Shown: in pieces, positions 1 through 10,527 of the stretch
Numbering within the stretch: the stretch's first letter is position 1
Layout of the letters: the number at the start of each line of letters is the position of its first letter
NCBI GenBank assembly: GCA_949752735.1
Contig: OX457037.1
Span: forward strand, 32,224,966-32,288,965
Direction: 5' to 3'
From: Lumbricus terrestris
Lineage: Eukaryota > Annelida > Clitellata > Crassiclitellata > Lumbricidae
Length of the DNA stretch: 64,000 nt
Notes under the pieces: model-generated
What the model was told of the DNA's origin: nothing
The model's database searches: none
Seen by the model: only the letters and a program-made list of their open reading frames with translations
Made by a program: the position numbers and the translations under genes

Positions 1-192
1 GACACATGCAGGCTATGCCTGTTCCTATACATAGGAACAAATTTTAAAAAACTTAAAACAAATCGATAACAATCGTCGATAACTGACGAATTACAAAAAA
101 GGTGATAGTGCAAGGAAGAAGTAGACATTTCTTGCTTTGCTGGCATCGTCTAATAACCAGGGTCAATAACAGAAATGACGAATGACACAGTG

Positions 193-356
193 CAGTGGCG
201 TAGCCAGGAATTTTTCATGGGGGGGGTTTTATGGCCAGAAACCCTGTTTTTTGCTATTTTTTCTTACTTAAATGGAAAAATAACCTTAAAAAAATCTTTT
301 TTCGGAGCCAATGGGGGGGTTTTGACCCCCGAAACCCCCCCTTGCCTACGCCACTG
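193..356. mobile_element. hAT-like MITE, 164 bp
   Basis: The ends read CAGTGGCGTAGCCAGG and, on the other side, CCTACGCCACTG, so they form terminal inverted repeats. A perfect 8-bp direct repeat, ACACAGTG, lies immediately outside both ends (185-192 and 357-364). An 8-bp duplication with CAG-type termini is diagnostic of the hAT superfamily. The interior is G-rich and C-rich runs around an AT-rich centre with no coding capacity, so this is a non-autonomous copy. Confidence 0.88.
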
Positions 357-364
357 ACACAGTG

Positions 365-646
365 CGAAATAAACAATAATTGTAAGGGCACACAAAATTT
401 CACAAGTCATGTTCATTGTAGTGCAAATTTTATTCAGAAACAAATGAAAATAAAACTGAGACAACAATTCCATAAGCCAAGTAATAAAAACGCTTTCGAA
501 AAAATAAACACTTTAAAAACGGGAATCCTATGAAAAGCATTTTGAAGTCTTACTATGGCTACATACACAGCCTACATACACGCATACATACACACATACA
601 TACCTGCACACACGCATAAATACATACATTGATATTATACTTAATC
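365..646. other. AT-rich spacer, no gene seen
   Basis: No coding signal is visible. It holds a short run of ACATACA-type simple repeat around 560-630. Confidence 0.6.
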
Positions 647-1212
647 TTAGCGTTTTGCTGCTCTTGATAAAGAAAACTCGAGATTAGGCAAAAATGATTA
701 TGATCAATGATCAAATAAACAACAAAGTGCCATAAACTGTGTAATATTTTTTTTACAGTAACTTACGCTTTGACCATGACCACATGATAAGGAAGGAAAC
801 TTGAATAACTCGTGAACAGGAGACGTCTTTTCAAACCAACAGGACCATGTTATTAATCTAAAAATTCCAGTCTGTAGACGAGAGGTTCCGAATAAGAAAT
901 AAATTGAAACTATTTACGACTAAAAACAAACGTTGTATTGAATTAATTTTGATCAAAAGCGGCGGCCATAAGAAAACAAAGAAATGTGCAGTTGAAATGC
1001 GAATCGTGGCGGCCTAAAGATATAATGTGACGTCATAAAAATGACGTAAGAGTCGTCCTGTTAATCTCAATCTCTTTATTTCTTTAGCGCCAGTCACGCT
1101 ATATAGTCAATGGAAACCGGTTTCATATGCGCTCAGTAAAAGAACGTGATGGCGACTGATGTATATAATGATTGGACGATTCCGCCTTAAGAATATATAC
1201 AGACGTAAGGAA
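647..1212. repeat. Direct duplication, copy A (partner at 11018-11630)
   Basis: This stretch matches 11018-11630 in the same orientation over its whole length with scattered substitutions and indels. Shared blocks include CATGATAAGGAAGG, TAGACGAGAGGTTCCG, AATAAGAAATAAATTGAAAC and GTGACGTCATAAAAATGACG. A canonical CRE octamer TGACGTCA (1028-1035) is followed by TGACGTAA (1042-1049). No open frame is conserved. It could be a transposon fragment or a duplicated regulatory segment; the sequence alone does not decide. Confidence 0.85.
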
Positions 1213-1744
1213 GGTGCGTCAATATTAAACTAGCTTTACTCATTAATCATTTTAATAGTTTTAGCCTTATCGGCTATCCAAAAAATGTTATTATTTTCAT
1301 TCCTTTTTACGCTGAATTATTATAGACCTACAATTTTGTTGTGATTTATGCCCATCCTTATTCTGGCTAGCAGTGACGTGACAAATAGGTTTATTATTAC
1401 CAGGTTAAGAATCATCATTTTATAGGCCAAAAATAGTCATTTGGGGGGGGAGGGCCGGGAGCGCATTGGATAACACCACAGAATAGATATCTATTCTGTG
1501 ATAACACGCTGCATGGCATGGAGAGCGAGAGCTACCGAGATCGCGCCCGGTAGGGCGGGCGTGTTTTGCAGGTTGCTACCAGCACCGTTTAGGCTTATTG
1601 CAGGCTGCCTATTCTGTTAGTAGTTAAGAATTATGTCTTCTGTAATTTGCGTTCGTGTCAATTGTTTCAATTCCTAAATGTACACTGACACTGTAACCGG
1701 TTGCGGTCTGTCAACCGGATAGTTTCAATAAAGAAAATATTAGG
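1213..1744. other. Non-coding spacer with a perfect palindrome
   Basis: No gene is seen. A 24-bp perfect palindrome occupies 1477-1500 (CACAGAATAGAT followed by its reverse complement), and ATAACAC occurs on both sides of it. A G-run and the word CCGGGAG precede it. Confidence 0.6.
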
Positions 1745-1860
1745 TTACTCAAGGCCGTAGCCAGGATTTATTTAAGGGAGTGCTTCCTCAGTTTCCCTTC
1801 CTAAAAAACTGATGACCTTTTTTTAGTCATCCGGCCCGACCGGAAATCTTCAGAAAATGT
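1745..1860. mobile_element. hAT-like MITE fragment
   Basis: The fragment begins with GTAGCCAGGATTTAT, close to the terminal sequence of the 193-356 and 18257-18514 copies. It contains the GATGACCTTTTTTTAGTCAT palindrome seen inside the 10528-10883 and 28538-28898 elements. No second terminus or target duplication was found, so it is a truncated copy. Confidence 0.5.
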
Positions 1861-1885
1861 CACCAATTAATTCTATTTTTATAGC

Positions 1886-2212
<327 letters not shown>

Positions 2213-2441
2213 TGCAACATGTGCTCGTAAGTGTCCAGTGTCAGCTCCGTCATGTTTTCCCATCCGTTTCTGTACTGTGTCAGGTGGAACGGCTCCTGTG
2301 TGTGTATTCGTTTAATAAGCAAAAACAGGTTGGCAAACCGCAACCTGGTACATCGAGATAGACAAAAATTACATTGTAATAAAAATATTAATGTTATAGG
2401 GAGTAATCAGTTATTGGAATTAAATTGAATCAATAGTTAGA
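2213..2441 (-). other. Probable LINE 3' untranslated region
   Basis: This short stretch follows the stop codon of the LINE ORF on the minus strand and ends in the (ATG)n tail. It has no separate gene. That it belongs to the LINE is inferred from continuity. Confidence 0.55.
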
Positions 2442-5381
2442 CTATGTTTTAATAATATGTTTGTAAAGGACTCTAGAAACAAAGTTTCGGTCATCTTTGC
2501 TCGGAAGTTCAAAATTGTGCACACGAGCCCTAAGACCAGGACGACGGTTGTTCTTTGGCGGGAAAAGAGTTCGAAGGACGTGGAAGTCGTTCCTGGCCAC
2601 TGCATGCAGCAGTCGGTCCTCAGCCAAACCGACTCGCATTGCAACTGTTGCGGCACCTGATGGGAGGTAACCCATACGCTGCGTTCTTATGAGGAGTCTT
2701 TCGAGTCTCTGTCGATCTGCAGCTGTAGTAAGGCCCCACCAGGCAGGAGCAGCGTAGAGTAGCTTGGCAACAGTTGTTGCCTCTGTTACGGCGTGCATGG
2801 CTGTTGGAGGAAGTCCATTTGCTCGTAGTAACCTCAGAGCGTAAAGAGAACTTGCACATGATCCCAATACCTCATTGACATGGAATCCTACGCCGAGGTC
2901 ATGCTGTAAGGTGACACCTAGAATCCTCATTGAGTCAACGCGTTCCATTCCGTCAAGTATTGGAGGATAAGCAGCAGCTCCTCGTCGAGCTATGATCATT
3001 TCCTTGGACTTGGTAGTATTTAGTCTGAGGTTGTTTCGTTCTGCCCATGTGGATACATGCTTCAATTCTTCACTGATGGTTGAACGCGTCCGTGATGGAA
3101 CTATTAAGTATGTGTCATCAGCATACTTCACAAGTATGTTCTCATGATAGATAGCTTGGAGGTCTGATGCGTTAATGTCAAATTCTGACGGACCCAATCC
3201 CGATCCTTGGACCACACTAGCATTAATACTAGCCTCACCAGAAGACAGGCCACAGAATTTGGTAATGTGCTTCCGTCCTTGGAGGAAGTTAATTAACCAG
3301 TTATAGATATTGTCTGGCATTTCAAGGCAGGAGAGTTTAACAGCGAGTGTGGAATGACGGACCGTATCGAATGCTTTAGAAAAGTCCAAGGAAATGAGAG
3401 TGACATAAGGACTGGTAGTGAGCATTGTTGTAACGTGTTGAAGGATAGCTATCAGAGCAGCAGTTGTGGAGCCGGTTGGTCTGAATGCGTATTGATCCTC
3501 AAGCTTTTGGAACATAGGCGGTAGAACAAAAGTCGGATAAATAAAGCGATGAACGATTTCTTTCTCAACCATTCTAGATAGAACTGGGGTAATGGAAATC
3601 GGTCTGAAGTCTGCAGGTGACACAGGAGAATTCACTTTGGCCACTGGATGGATTATAGCCATTCGCCATTGTTCAGGAACATGTGATAGTTTGATCGATC
3701 GATTAATGAGGTCAGTCAGAACGCCACAGTACACCGGAGCAGTCAGACGCAGGAACCAAGCAGGTAGTGCATCAGGCCCATCAGCAGTATGGCGCAGACG
3801 ATCAAGAATGTTAAATACTCTGAGCTCATATGTAAATGGCTGATCTGTTGCAGCAGTTTGTTTAAGTAGCGGAGGTTCGTATTTGGAATCGGTTGACATT
3901 TTCGCGTAATGAGTATTGAGATCATCAGCAGAGAAGCAGGAATCAGTCTGAGCCGGAGCAGGTCTACTGGTGATTTCATTCACCCTTTTCCACAGTTCTT
4001 GTGTGCCTCTGGTCGGGTCGATTGCTGTCAGTCTTTTCCTCATAGTTCTTTCAATCAGTGTTCCAACTTTGGTGGCCAGTGCCGATGCTTCCTCCACACG
4101 TCCCCTCCTCATCAATCTGTTCTTTCTTCGAATGAGCGTCTTGGTCTCAGGTGTTAGGAATCTAGGATCAGATGAGGTCATCGTAACCTCCCGCATGGGA
4201 TAGTACCGATCAAGAGTAGCCTTCACTTCTTTGTAAAAGGAGTCCCATCCATCCTGTGGAGTAGAGCATGTTAGGATGTTAGAGAAGTCGACATCTTTTA
4301 GACCACAAAGGAGAGAAGCATGTTGTTTTGGGGACCTTTTTCTGTAGAAGATCTTTTTGAAACTCTTGTTTTTGGCCGTCACAATACCAAACGGGACTGC
4401 AATGATAGCCTTATGGTCTGTTTTAATTGCTGAAGTTAAGATCTTGATTGACTCAAAGCATCTGTCAGAAACGAACAATCGGTCGAGGGTGTTATTTCCA
4501 CGTGTGGGATGAGTGATCAACGGAATTAGTCCAGTTCTCTCCACCACTTCATCTTCACCAATCGAGTTAAAGTCTCCGCCCAGTATAATTAACGCACGAG
4601 GATCAATGTTCATAATAATCTCAACTGAGCGTTCCAGTCTATTCATCAGATCAACGACTTTATATATTGGCGATGGAGGGTGGTATAATGCTCCGACATA
4701 TATTGTCCTGTTTGGGATGAGAACTTTGACCCACAACAGTTCTAGAGATCTGTTGTCGTTTTCGATTACCTGCTCCTCGGCACTGAAAGAGTTCTCAACC
4801 AGAACTGCAACCCCGCCAGCACGGCGCCCAAGACGATCTCGCCGGAAGAGTCTATATCCCTCCACACGACACGTGTCAGGAAGATGATATTTCTTAAGAT
4901 GTGTTTCTGTCACGATAGCAATTCCAAGGCCATATCCATCCATCTCCATGCGTAGCTGTTCAAAGGCACATGGCTTTGCTATAGATCGGGCATTTATTAT
5001 GTAAATCCCTGGAGCTGTTGTGCTCTTACCATCTAGCATGAGATGATCCAGTTTTTGAACACATGGCCTCACAATCGTAACTAGATTCGCCTGGCAGACA
5101 GTAGGCCTAACGATTTTAGTCCGTTTTGGGCGCCTTTGTCGCTTTGGTGTTTCTATCTTGCATGAAGTTGTTGATCCGATCTTGCAAGAAGTTGCAATCC
5201 TGTTGTTAGATGTAGATGTAGAACTGATGCGGTGAGTGGTAATTCTGGAGTTGATGATTCTAGGGTGGTCTGGATTCCATAATTTCAGGTGAAACAATAT
5301 TTTCCGCGTTGCACGAGGTGGTGGCGTTGAAGAAATTCTCAGCATAAATAGTTCTGAAGAAACGTATTTTACGATTGGCAT
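2442..5381 (-). CDS. LINE endonuclease/reverse transcriptase (ORF2-like), intact
   Basis: A single 979-residue frame without stops encodes the replication protein of a non-LTR retrotransposon. Residues about 125-335 form an AP-endonuclease-like domain: N130 in YIINARS, E159 in VTETH, the GGDFN motif at 268-272 and TDHK at 321-324 supply the usual metal-binding and catalytic residues. Residues about 570-800 form the reverse transcriptase, with DFRPIS (591-596), LDFSKAFD with the motif A aspartate (664-671), VVQGSGLGP (723-731) and the catalytic YADD box (753-756). No RNase H is seen. This layout fits the Jockey/CR1/L2 group; the exact clade is not settled. No gag-like ORF1 is recognisable upstream. 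Residues 1-100 are basic and Ser/Thr-rich with no known domain. The protein would nick target DNA and prime reverse transcription there. An unbroken frame with all catalytic residues suggests recent insertion. Confidence 0.93.
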   Translation of the reverse strand: MPIVKYVSSELFMLRISSTPPPRATRKILFHLKLWNPDHPRIINSRITTHRISSTSTSNNRIATSCKIGSTTSCKIETPKRQRRPKRTKIVRPTVCQANLVTIVRPCVQKLDHLMLDGKSTTAPGIYIINARSIAKPCAFEQLRMEMDGYGLGIAIVTETHLKKYHLPDTCRVEGYRLFRRDRLGRRAGGVAVLVENSFSAEEQVIENDNRSLELLWVKVLIPNRTIYVGALYHPPSPIYKVVDLMNRLERSVEIIMNIDPRALIILGGDFNSIGEDEVVERTGLIPLITHPTRGNNTLDRLFVSDRCFESIKILTSAIKTDHKAIIAVPFGIVTAKNKSFKKIFYRKRSPKQHASLLCGLKDVDFSNILTCSTPQDGWDSFYKEVKATLDRYYPMREVTMTSSDPRFLTPETKTLIRRKNRLMRRGRVEEASALATKVGTLIERTMRKRLTAIDPTRGTQELWKRVNEITSRPAPAQTDSCFSADDLNTHYAKMSTDSKYEPPLLKQTAATDQPFTYELRVFNILDRLRHTADGPDALPAWFLRLTAPVYCGVLTDLINRSIKLSHVPEQWRMAIIHPVAKVNSPVSPADFRPISITPVLSRMVEKEIVHRFIYPTFVLPPMFQKLEDQYAFRPTGSTTAALIAILQHVTTMLTTSPYVTLISLDFSKAFDTVRHSTLAVKLSCLEMPDNIYNWLINFLQGRKHITKFCGLSSGEASINASVVQGSGLGPSEFDINASDLQAIYHENILVKYADDTYLIVPSRTRSTISEELKHVSTWAERNNLRLNTTKSKEMIIARRGAAAYPPILDGMERVDSMRILGVTLQHDLGVGFHVNEVLGSCASSLYALRLLRANGLPPTAMHAVTEATTVAKLLYAAPAWWGLTTAADRQRLERLLIRTQRMGYLPSGAATVAMRVGLAEDRLLHAVARNDFHVLRTLFPPKNNRRPGLRARVHNFELPSKDDRNFVSRVLYKHIIKT

Positions 5382-5624
5382 AGCGCGTTGTATTGCTGAC
5401 TTTAGTTTTAAATATCCCGCATAACCGATGGTGAGCGATAATATGCGTTCGTAAAGTATTGATAAAACTGTGTCTCTACCTGGATGTTAATAAATTACGC
5501 AGCTAGTAGTCCAAACTCAGAGAATTTAAAATATGCGAAAATTATATAAAGCATATCAGAGAACTAAAACATACTGTTATAAAAACGTAATATAATAATA
5601 AAATCTCAACAGCAGAGAAAAATA
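5382..5624 (-). other. Possible LINE 5' leader
   Basis: AT-rich sequence between the LINE start codon and the next, different LINE fragment. It may be the 5' untranslated region or the missing ORF1 junction of the 2442-5381 element. No coding signal is seen. Confidence 0.4.
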
Positions 5625-6425
5625 CACGCACGAGCGGTGTGCGCCAACGTCTCATCTGCAATGAGCCTCCGGACCAATCCTCTATATTATGTCGTTCGTT
5701 CATTACCAATGAAGCCTGCCCCTCCGGTTGTCTTCCTCGATAGCCTCATTCCGAATACCAGAGTTTTGAGTTTCCTGTCGTCTCCCATCCTGGCGATATG
5801 CCCAAAGAGACTAGGTTTGCGTCTCATTGCTTTTTCTAAGATCGTTTCTGTCCTGCCCACTCTCTGGAATATTTCTTCGTTGGATAGTTTCTGTGCCCAA
5901 GTTTTTCTTAGCAAGTTAGCATCTTCCTGTGGCATTTGCTTTCTAGTGCTAGGATTGTTCTTCTTATCGAGCTGGTGAACACCCAAGTCTCGCATCCAAA
6001 TAGTGCTGTGCTGAAGATCGTGGTGTTGAGGATTTTCATCTTTGTCGCTATCTTAATGGTGCTGCTCCTCCATAGTTTATCCAGTCCCTTGAGAGCTGCG
6101 TATAATTTGCATGCTCTTGCATACTATAGACGAGTGTTGATTTCTGCCTCTCAATCCAGGTTGAATGTGAAAATGCTACCTAGATAGGTGAATCTTTCGA
6201 CATTTTTCATGTTGGCGTCCTCTATTTTTTTACGATAGGTAGGCCTATATGCATGCCTGTCTCCGAATGTCATCGACTCATCGTCTTCGTTTTGTTAACA
6301 TTGATGGAGAGTTCGAATTTTTTGCCTCTTTGCTCAGTAGGCCTAGGCCTATTTGCAACGAATATTCCAATAATAATGACACATGCTCCTCTAGATCTAC
6401 GTCATCTGCCATGCAGCTATATGTA
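5625..6425 (-). pseudogene. Decayed LINE reverse transcriptase, C-terminal part
   Basis: Translating the minus strand across a few frame changes gives MADDVDL (a degenerate YADD catalytic box, about 6404-6418), then INVNKTKTM (about 6290), VERFTYLGS (about 6200), ILNTTIFSTALFGCETW (about 6000), SNEEIFQRVG (about 5870) and LFGHIARMGDDRK (about 5780). This is the order expected for the RT motif C region and the post-RT domain of LINE polymerases. It differs from the neighbouring 979-residue protein and from the 9.1-11.0 kb copy, so it is a second family. Stops, frameshifts and loss of the N-terminal half make it a pseudogene. The intact LINE may have inserted next to or into it. Confidence 0.85.
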
Positions 6426-7390
6426 GCCTATGTGCTTAAAAACATTTCAATAGTTAGGCTATACATTAGTCAGCATGAGGTTTGACGAGTCAGTTTTGCG
6501 GTCGAGACACTCGGCAACTTCAAGGACAAGCTCGAGCAGATGAGATAATAAGACATAATTATGTTAGTGGGCGATTTCTCGCTTGATTGGAGGCGTCCCA
6601 CATAGCTCAGGCCAAATCTCAGCTTACATGACATGGCAGGCATGCCGCAAGAGAAACTTAAATTCGCTAGTCTCAAGTTACTTACATGTAAAAGGTTTAA
6701 CACACTGTAGGCCTATAAGAAATTGTTTCACAAATACAATTTTCGGTTTTTAATGCTGCTGATCGTACTGTAACTTCTAGTAGCCTGTATGTATACCTGG
6801 ACTTTAATAAAGCCCATTTTATTAACCTCTCAGAAGCAGAGTATAGTATGTACTGATAAAGAAAATACTATGTAACGAGCATTTAATCGAAATATGTAGC
6901 TCAAAGCACTGCACAAGTAAAATTAGGTGAACGAAACTAATCTGGGAATAACGATAAAAACGCATTAGTAAAGATTAGATTAACCCAACAAATCGACACA
7001 AAAAGAACATAACCACAAATTGATGGTAATTGGTGAACGCCTACTTCACTAAAAGGTCAATTAACTGAAACTTGTAGTTAACTACATTAACGCATTGTTT
7101 TTACATCGATCGGTAATGTCCAATGCGGTATAAAAGTTAGTATTGTTCTTGGTTATAGTCGCTTATTTAAACCCAGGTGTACCGTATTTAATGCTTAAAT
7201 ATGAAAAACATGCTTTGATGGTTAGAAATGCAATTATTCTCAAATAATCATGCAGACTAGGTGTTTTAACACATTCGGTTGATAAAATCATTCATTTCGA
7301 AGTTTCCAGGATACTACTATTTTAGCAATTATTATGTTGTCTCAGATTGAGCTTTGGTGGAAAGTTTCTTATTGCGAACATCGTTTCTGT
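6426..7390. other. Non-coding spacer, probable 3' flank of the 7391 gene
   Basis: AT-rich sequence without a convincing coding frame. It lies downstream of the minus-strand beta-propeller exon and may include its 3' UTR. A minus-strand AATAAA occurs near 6827-6832, but it is distant and unproven. Confidence 0.4.
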
Positions 7391-8262
7391 TCATTTGACC
7401 TCTCTAAAAGTGAAAATCGATAAATAGGCGCCAAATTCTAACGAGAACTCCATCACCAGTACCTCATTCCTGAATTTATCGTAGTACAAAAATTCTGGAT
7501 GTGCCCAGAGGTTGTCCGACTTCTTCGGAAGAGTAACCTCCAACTGGCTGAATTCAGAATCCAAAAGCTCCATCTTGCTGTTCCGCTCGACTATCACCAG
7601 TTTACCGTCACTGTCTGCATACTCAGCATCACGTGCCACAAGTGCCGACTGAAATTGCTTAACAATCTTCCCATCCTTGTCGGTCTCCGTTATTTGTTTC
7701 TTAAAATCGTAGCTTAAAGAAACAAAGAGAAGGTTTCCATTTGATTTTGGGATGATGCGTGTGACATAGAAAAGATCCAGAGGCAATCGGATTTCCTGCT
7801 GAAAGTTTCCTTCCATATCATATATGCGTATTACTTCATCCGAGCCGTCTGTTTTTGAGAGCATCAGGTTGCCATTTGCAGCTACGGACATAATGAATTT
7901 CCTTTTATCTCTCGGTGGCAAATCACTGATCCATGGGGAAACATGAAAATGACCATCATCATCTTTAGTTACCTTGGCAACCGAATTGAAATCCAAACAT
8001 TCACCTTTGTAGCAAAAAAGATACAGACACTTTGCCACGTCACAGGCCACCATGCGCCGTGGATACAAATCGTGTTCAACTGTTTGGATGACCTGTTTCA
8101 CGTCGCGCAGGTTGCTGCGGTCGAACACATTGATGAATTCAAGGTCATCACGGTAGCTGCAGTGCATGTAGAGTTCATCTTCTGTTGTGGCCACACAAAC
8201 GGGTATTCCAAACATTGACAACTCTATTTTGTCGATCATTTCCAAGCGAACCTTCGGAGGAC
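7391..8262 (-). CDS. NHL/WD-like beta-propeller protein, terminal exon
   Basis: The frame is open from a splice-acceptor-like site (minus strand CTGTCTTAG, exon beginning at 8262) to a stop at 7391, about 288 codons. It reads in-frame through PPKVRLEMIDKIEL; the first ATG in frame is at 8239. Several blade-like segments are visible: a hydrophobic strand, a D/N turn and a second strand, as in VIRIYDMEGNFQQEIRLPLD, IIPKSNGNLLFVSLS and ARDAEYADSDGKLVIVE. These resemble NHL/WD-type propeller blades in large invertebrate families of cytoplasmic proteins, some with RING and B-box domains. The segment WISDLPP and the repeated GN(L)(L/M) turns support this. I see no RING, B-box or coiled coil in the upstream flank, so the rest of the gene may lie in earlier exons beyond 8.3 kb or may be lost. 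Assignment to the TRIM group is only a possibility. Confidence 0.6.
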
Positions 8263-9087
8263 CTAAGACAGAATTTCATATCACACAGTTTACACAACAG
8301 AGATCACACAACAATGTCATGTCAAAAGTCTTTGAGAGGTTTATTAACAGTATCCCGGTGTTCTTGTGTACATGGCAACTTAACATAATAGTTTACCGAC
8401 GATAGTGTCCTAAAAAAGACTGGAAAACCAATGCACCCGCCATCAACATAATCAGGGCTGTTTTAAAGACATTTTTAGAACTGCAGAACCCCTTCTTTCC
8501 TTTTCCCTTCCTCGATGGTAAATTACTCCCAATCGGAGAAAAATAGCCCTTTTCAACTAGTTTCAACTGCACAGAAGTGCATCTATAACTGCGCATATCC
8601 ATTTAGAACTGCACATTTTGCGTACTTCACGTTAAAAAGTCCTGAACACAATAATTTTGCAAGAAGAGCAACTACGTATTTCAAGCAAGGTGTAGCATGT
8701 GTAGTAAACTCGGCAGTCTTTTTGTACACTTTGACAGGGATGCAATTGCAGTCACAGCATAGTCCATATCGTAACGTACCCCGACCCAAAACATGATTGG
8801 TGTAAGGCTCCGTGAGTAGCTATTCTACTTATATATATATTTTTAAATTGGTAACAAAAACCGATAAACATACCGCTATCAAGTACAATAAGCAGTTAAT
8901 CAAACTTATGGAATATATATATATATATATATGTAGCCCTAAACCTATGATTGTCGATGTCTATTGAACTTATCTTACGATGAATGTAGAAAATTACATA
9001 AGTAAGAATAAAAAGAATGATTTATATGGTAGACTGATGTGATTAGATCATTTATAATAGGCTAATTAATTAGGATAAGGTGGCTTT
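8263..9087. other. Probable intron or upstream flank, no exon recognised
   Basis: I found no second propeller-gene exon here. It contains an (AT)n run at 8913-8932 and several short frames with no recognisable protein. Confidence 0.45.
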
Positions 9088-9770
9088 CTATGCAAAACGC
9101 GCGAGAAAATATAAAGGCATCTTTAGCTGACAATGGAAAGTTGTGAGGCGTGGTCTCAATTGGTAGTGACGATCAACAACGGGTTGAATCGGCGGTCGAA
9201 GAACATTGAAGCCGTTTCTGGAGACTGCAGCCAGAAGACGGCCAATAGCAGGGTCTACCATGTCAGTCGCAGTAGGCCTAGGTGAGTCATCTGGCAAGTA
9301 TACCATGATCGACGGACCCTTGCTAATAGACACCCATTTCTGGCCCGGTCATGAGCAGTAGTAAAGTCCCACCAAAAATAGGCGGCATACATCATTCTGG
9401 AAACATTAGTTGCTTTGGTGACAATAAGAAGAGCATCCGATAATAATCCAAGCGCTCTTAACGTTCGCAGGCAAGAAGGGACTCGTCACACGATGAAATC
9501 ACGTCACCTACATGAGAGGTGACTCGAAATTTTAGAGAGCTAAGGATTCCTCCAAGTATGTTGATAGATGCCACTCTTTTCAGTCCCTCCATCAGCTCTG
9601 GAGCATCAGTACCTTGACGACAGTAGACGATCATTTCTTCTAAATTTTCAATGTTCAGTTGAAGGTCGCTTTTAGCTGCCCAGATAGCTACATGCATAAG
9701 CTCCTCCGTAACTGTTGACCTAATCACCGACCCCAAGAGCAGGTCTGTCATCTGGATAATTTATAAGCAT
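9088..9770 (-). pseudogene. Decayed LINE copy related to the 2442-5381 element (C-terminal part)
   Basis: Minus-strand frames align with the intact LINE protein. TVTEELMHVAIWAAK (about 9700) corresponds to its TISEELKHVSTWAER at residues 768-782. MEGLKRVASINILGG matches MERVDSMRILGV. IGRLLAAVSRNGFNVLR (about 9240) matches DRLLHAVARNDFHVLR near its C-terminus. Frames are broken between 9333 and 9458. The copy continues at 9945-10115 and 10884-10985 with insertions between the pieces. Confidence 0.85.
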
Positions 9771-9850
9771 TCATTCATTCGAGTATTTATATAGCGCCTC
9801 TTTAAGGAAACTACTCAGAGGCGCTCCCGACTCCAGTACGGACAAACAGA
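9771..9850 (-). mobile_element. LINE/SINE 3'-tail fragment
   Basis: On the minus strand this reads CGGGAGCGCCTCTGAGTAG, then a GGCGCTATATAAAT-like end, then a short AATG repeat. The same tail ends the SINE-A copies and other fragments in the window (24.37, 25.9, 34.9 and 49.3 kb). It interrupts the 9.1-11.0 kb LINE copy. Confidence 0.65.
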
Positions 9851-9944
9851 ACAGTTTTTAAGTGCTTATAGAATGTGTCAGAGAGTGATCTAGAGAACAG
9901 GCGCATGTAGGCAGAGCGAACCGGTTGGAATTCAGAAGCGTCGA

Positions 9945-10115
9945 TGGCAAACGTGGCTGAACCAATTCCGGATCCGTGGATCAAGCTTGCATTAATAAAT
10001 GCAGCACTTCAAAACTGGTAACATGTTTCAGGTCTTTTAGGAAATTCACAAGACAGTTGTAGACGCCGTCCTGGATGTCAAGGTTGGATAGCTTCACCGC
10101 AAGGGTGGAATACGG
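9945..10115 (-). pseudogene. Decayed LINE copy, RT palm fragment
   Basis: The minus strand encodes the segment equivalent to HSTLAVKLS...NFL of the intact LINE (its residues about 676-706), followed by a truncated GLGP-like region. It continues the pseudogene at 9088-9770. Confidence 0.7.
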
Positions 10116-10119
10116 TAAA

Positions 10120-10515
10120 CGTGTATTTTAGCGTCGTAAATTATTCATAGTTGCATGAGTTTCAGCGTCGGTCAAATGCGAGTTGGATTGACGACAAGAA
10201 TTTTTGCTAAATGTTAGTTGGATCGATGAAATTATTTTTACTTAAATAAAAGTGGTATTTATGATAAAGCTCAATCTGGCTGAAATCGAAGCTGGACTGA
10301 TGAAAAATTATTTCTTAATTAAATAGAAGTTGTAGGCCTATTAATGAAAAATGTTTGCTACCTAAAAGCGGGATTGATGAAACGAATAGGCCTACTTCCT
10401 AAGCAGACGCTGGATCGATGAGAAGGAATCTTGCCAAACTAGAAGTTGGATGGATTAAAAATAAAAAAATTACGAATGAGCGAATAAATTACGACGAGCT
10501 GTTGGCCCCCAGGGG
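10120..10515. repeat. Degenerate tandem repeat with a TGGATNGATGAAA-like core
   Basis: Variants of GTTGGATYGATGAAA recur at roughly 50-70 bp intervals (GAGTTGGATTGACGAC, GTTGGATCGATGAAAT, AGCTGGACTGATGAAA, GCTGGATCGATGAGAA, AGTTGGATGGATTAAA). It sits inside the LINE remnant, so it expanded or inserted after the LINE. No coding function is seen. Confidence 0.55.
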
Positions 10516-10527
10516 ATAACTGTTATC

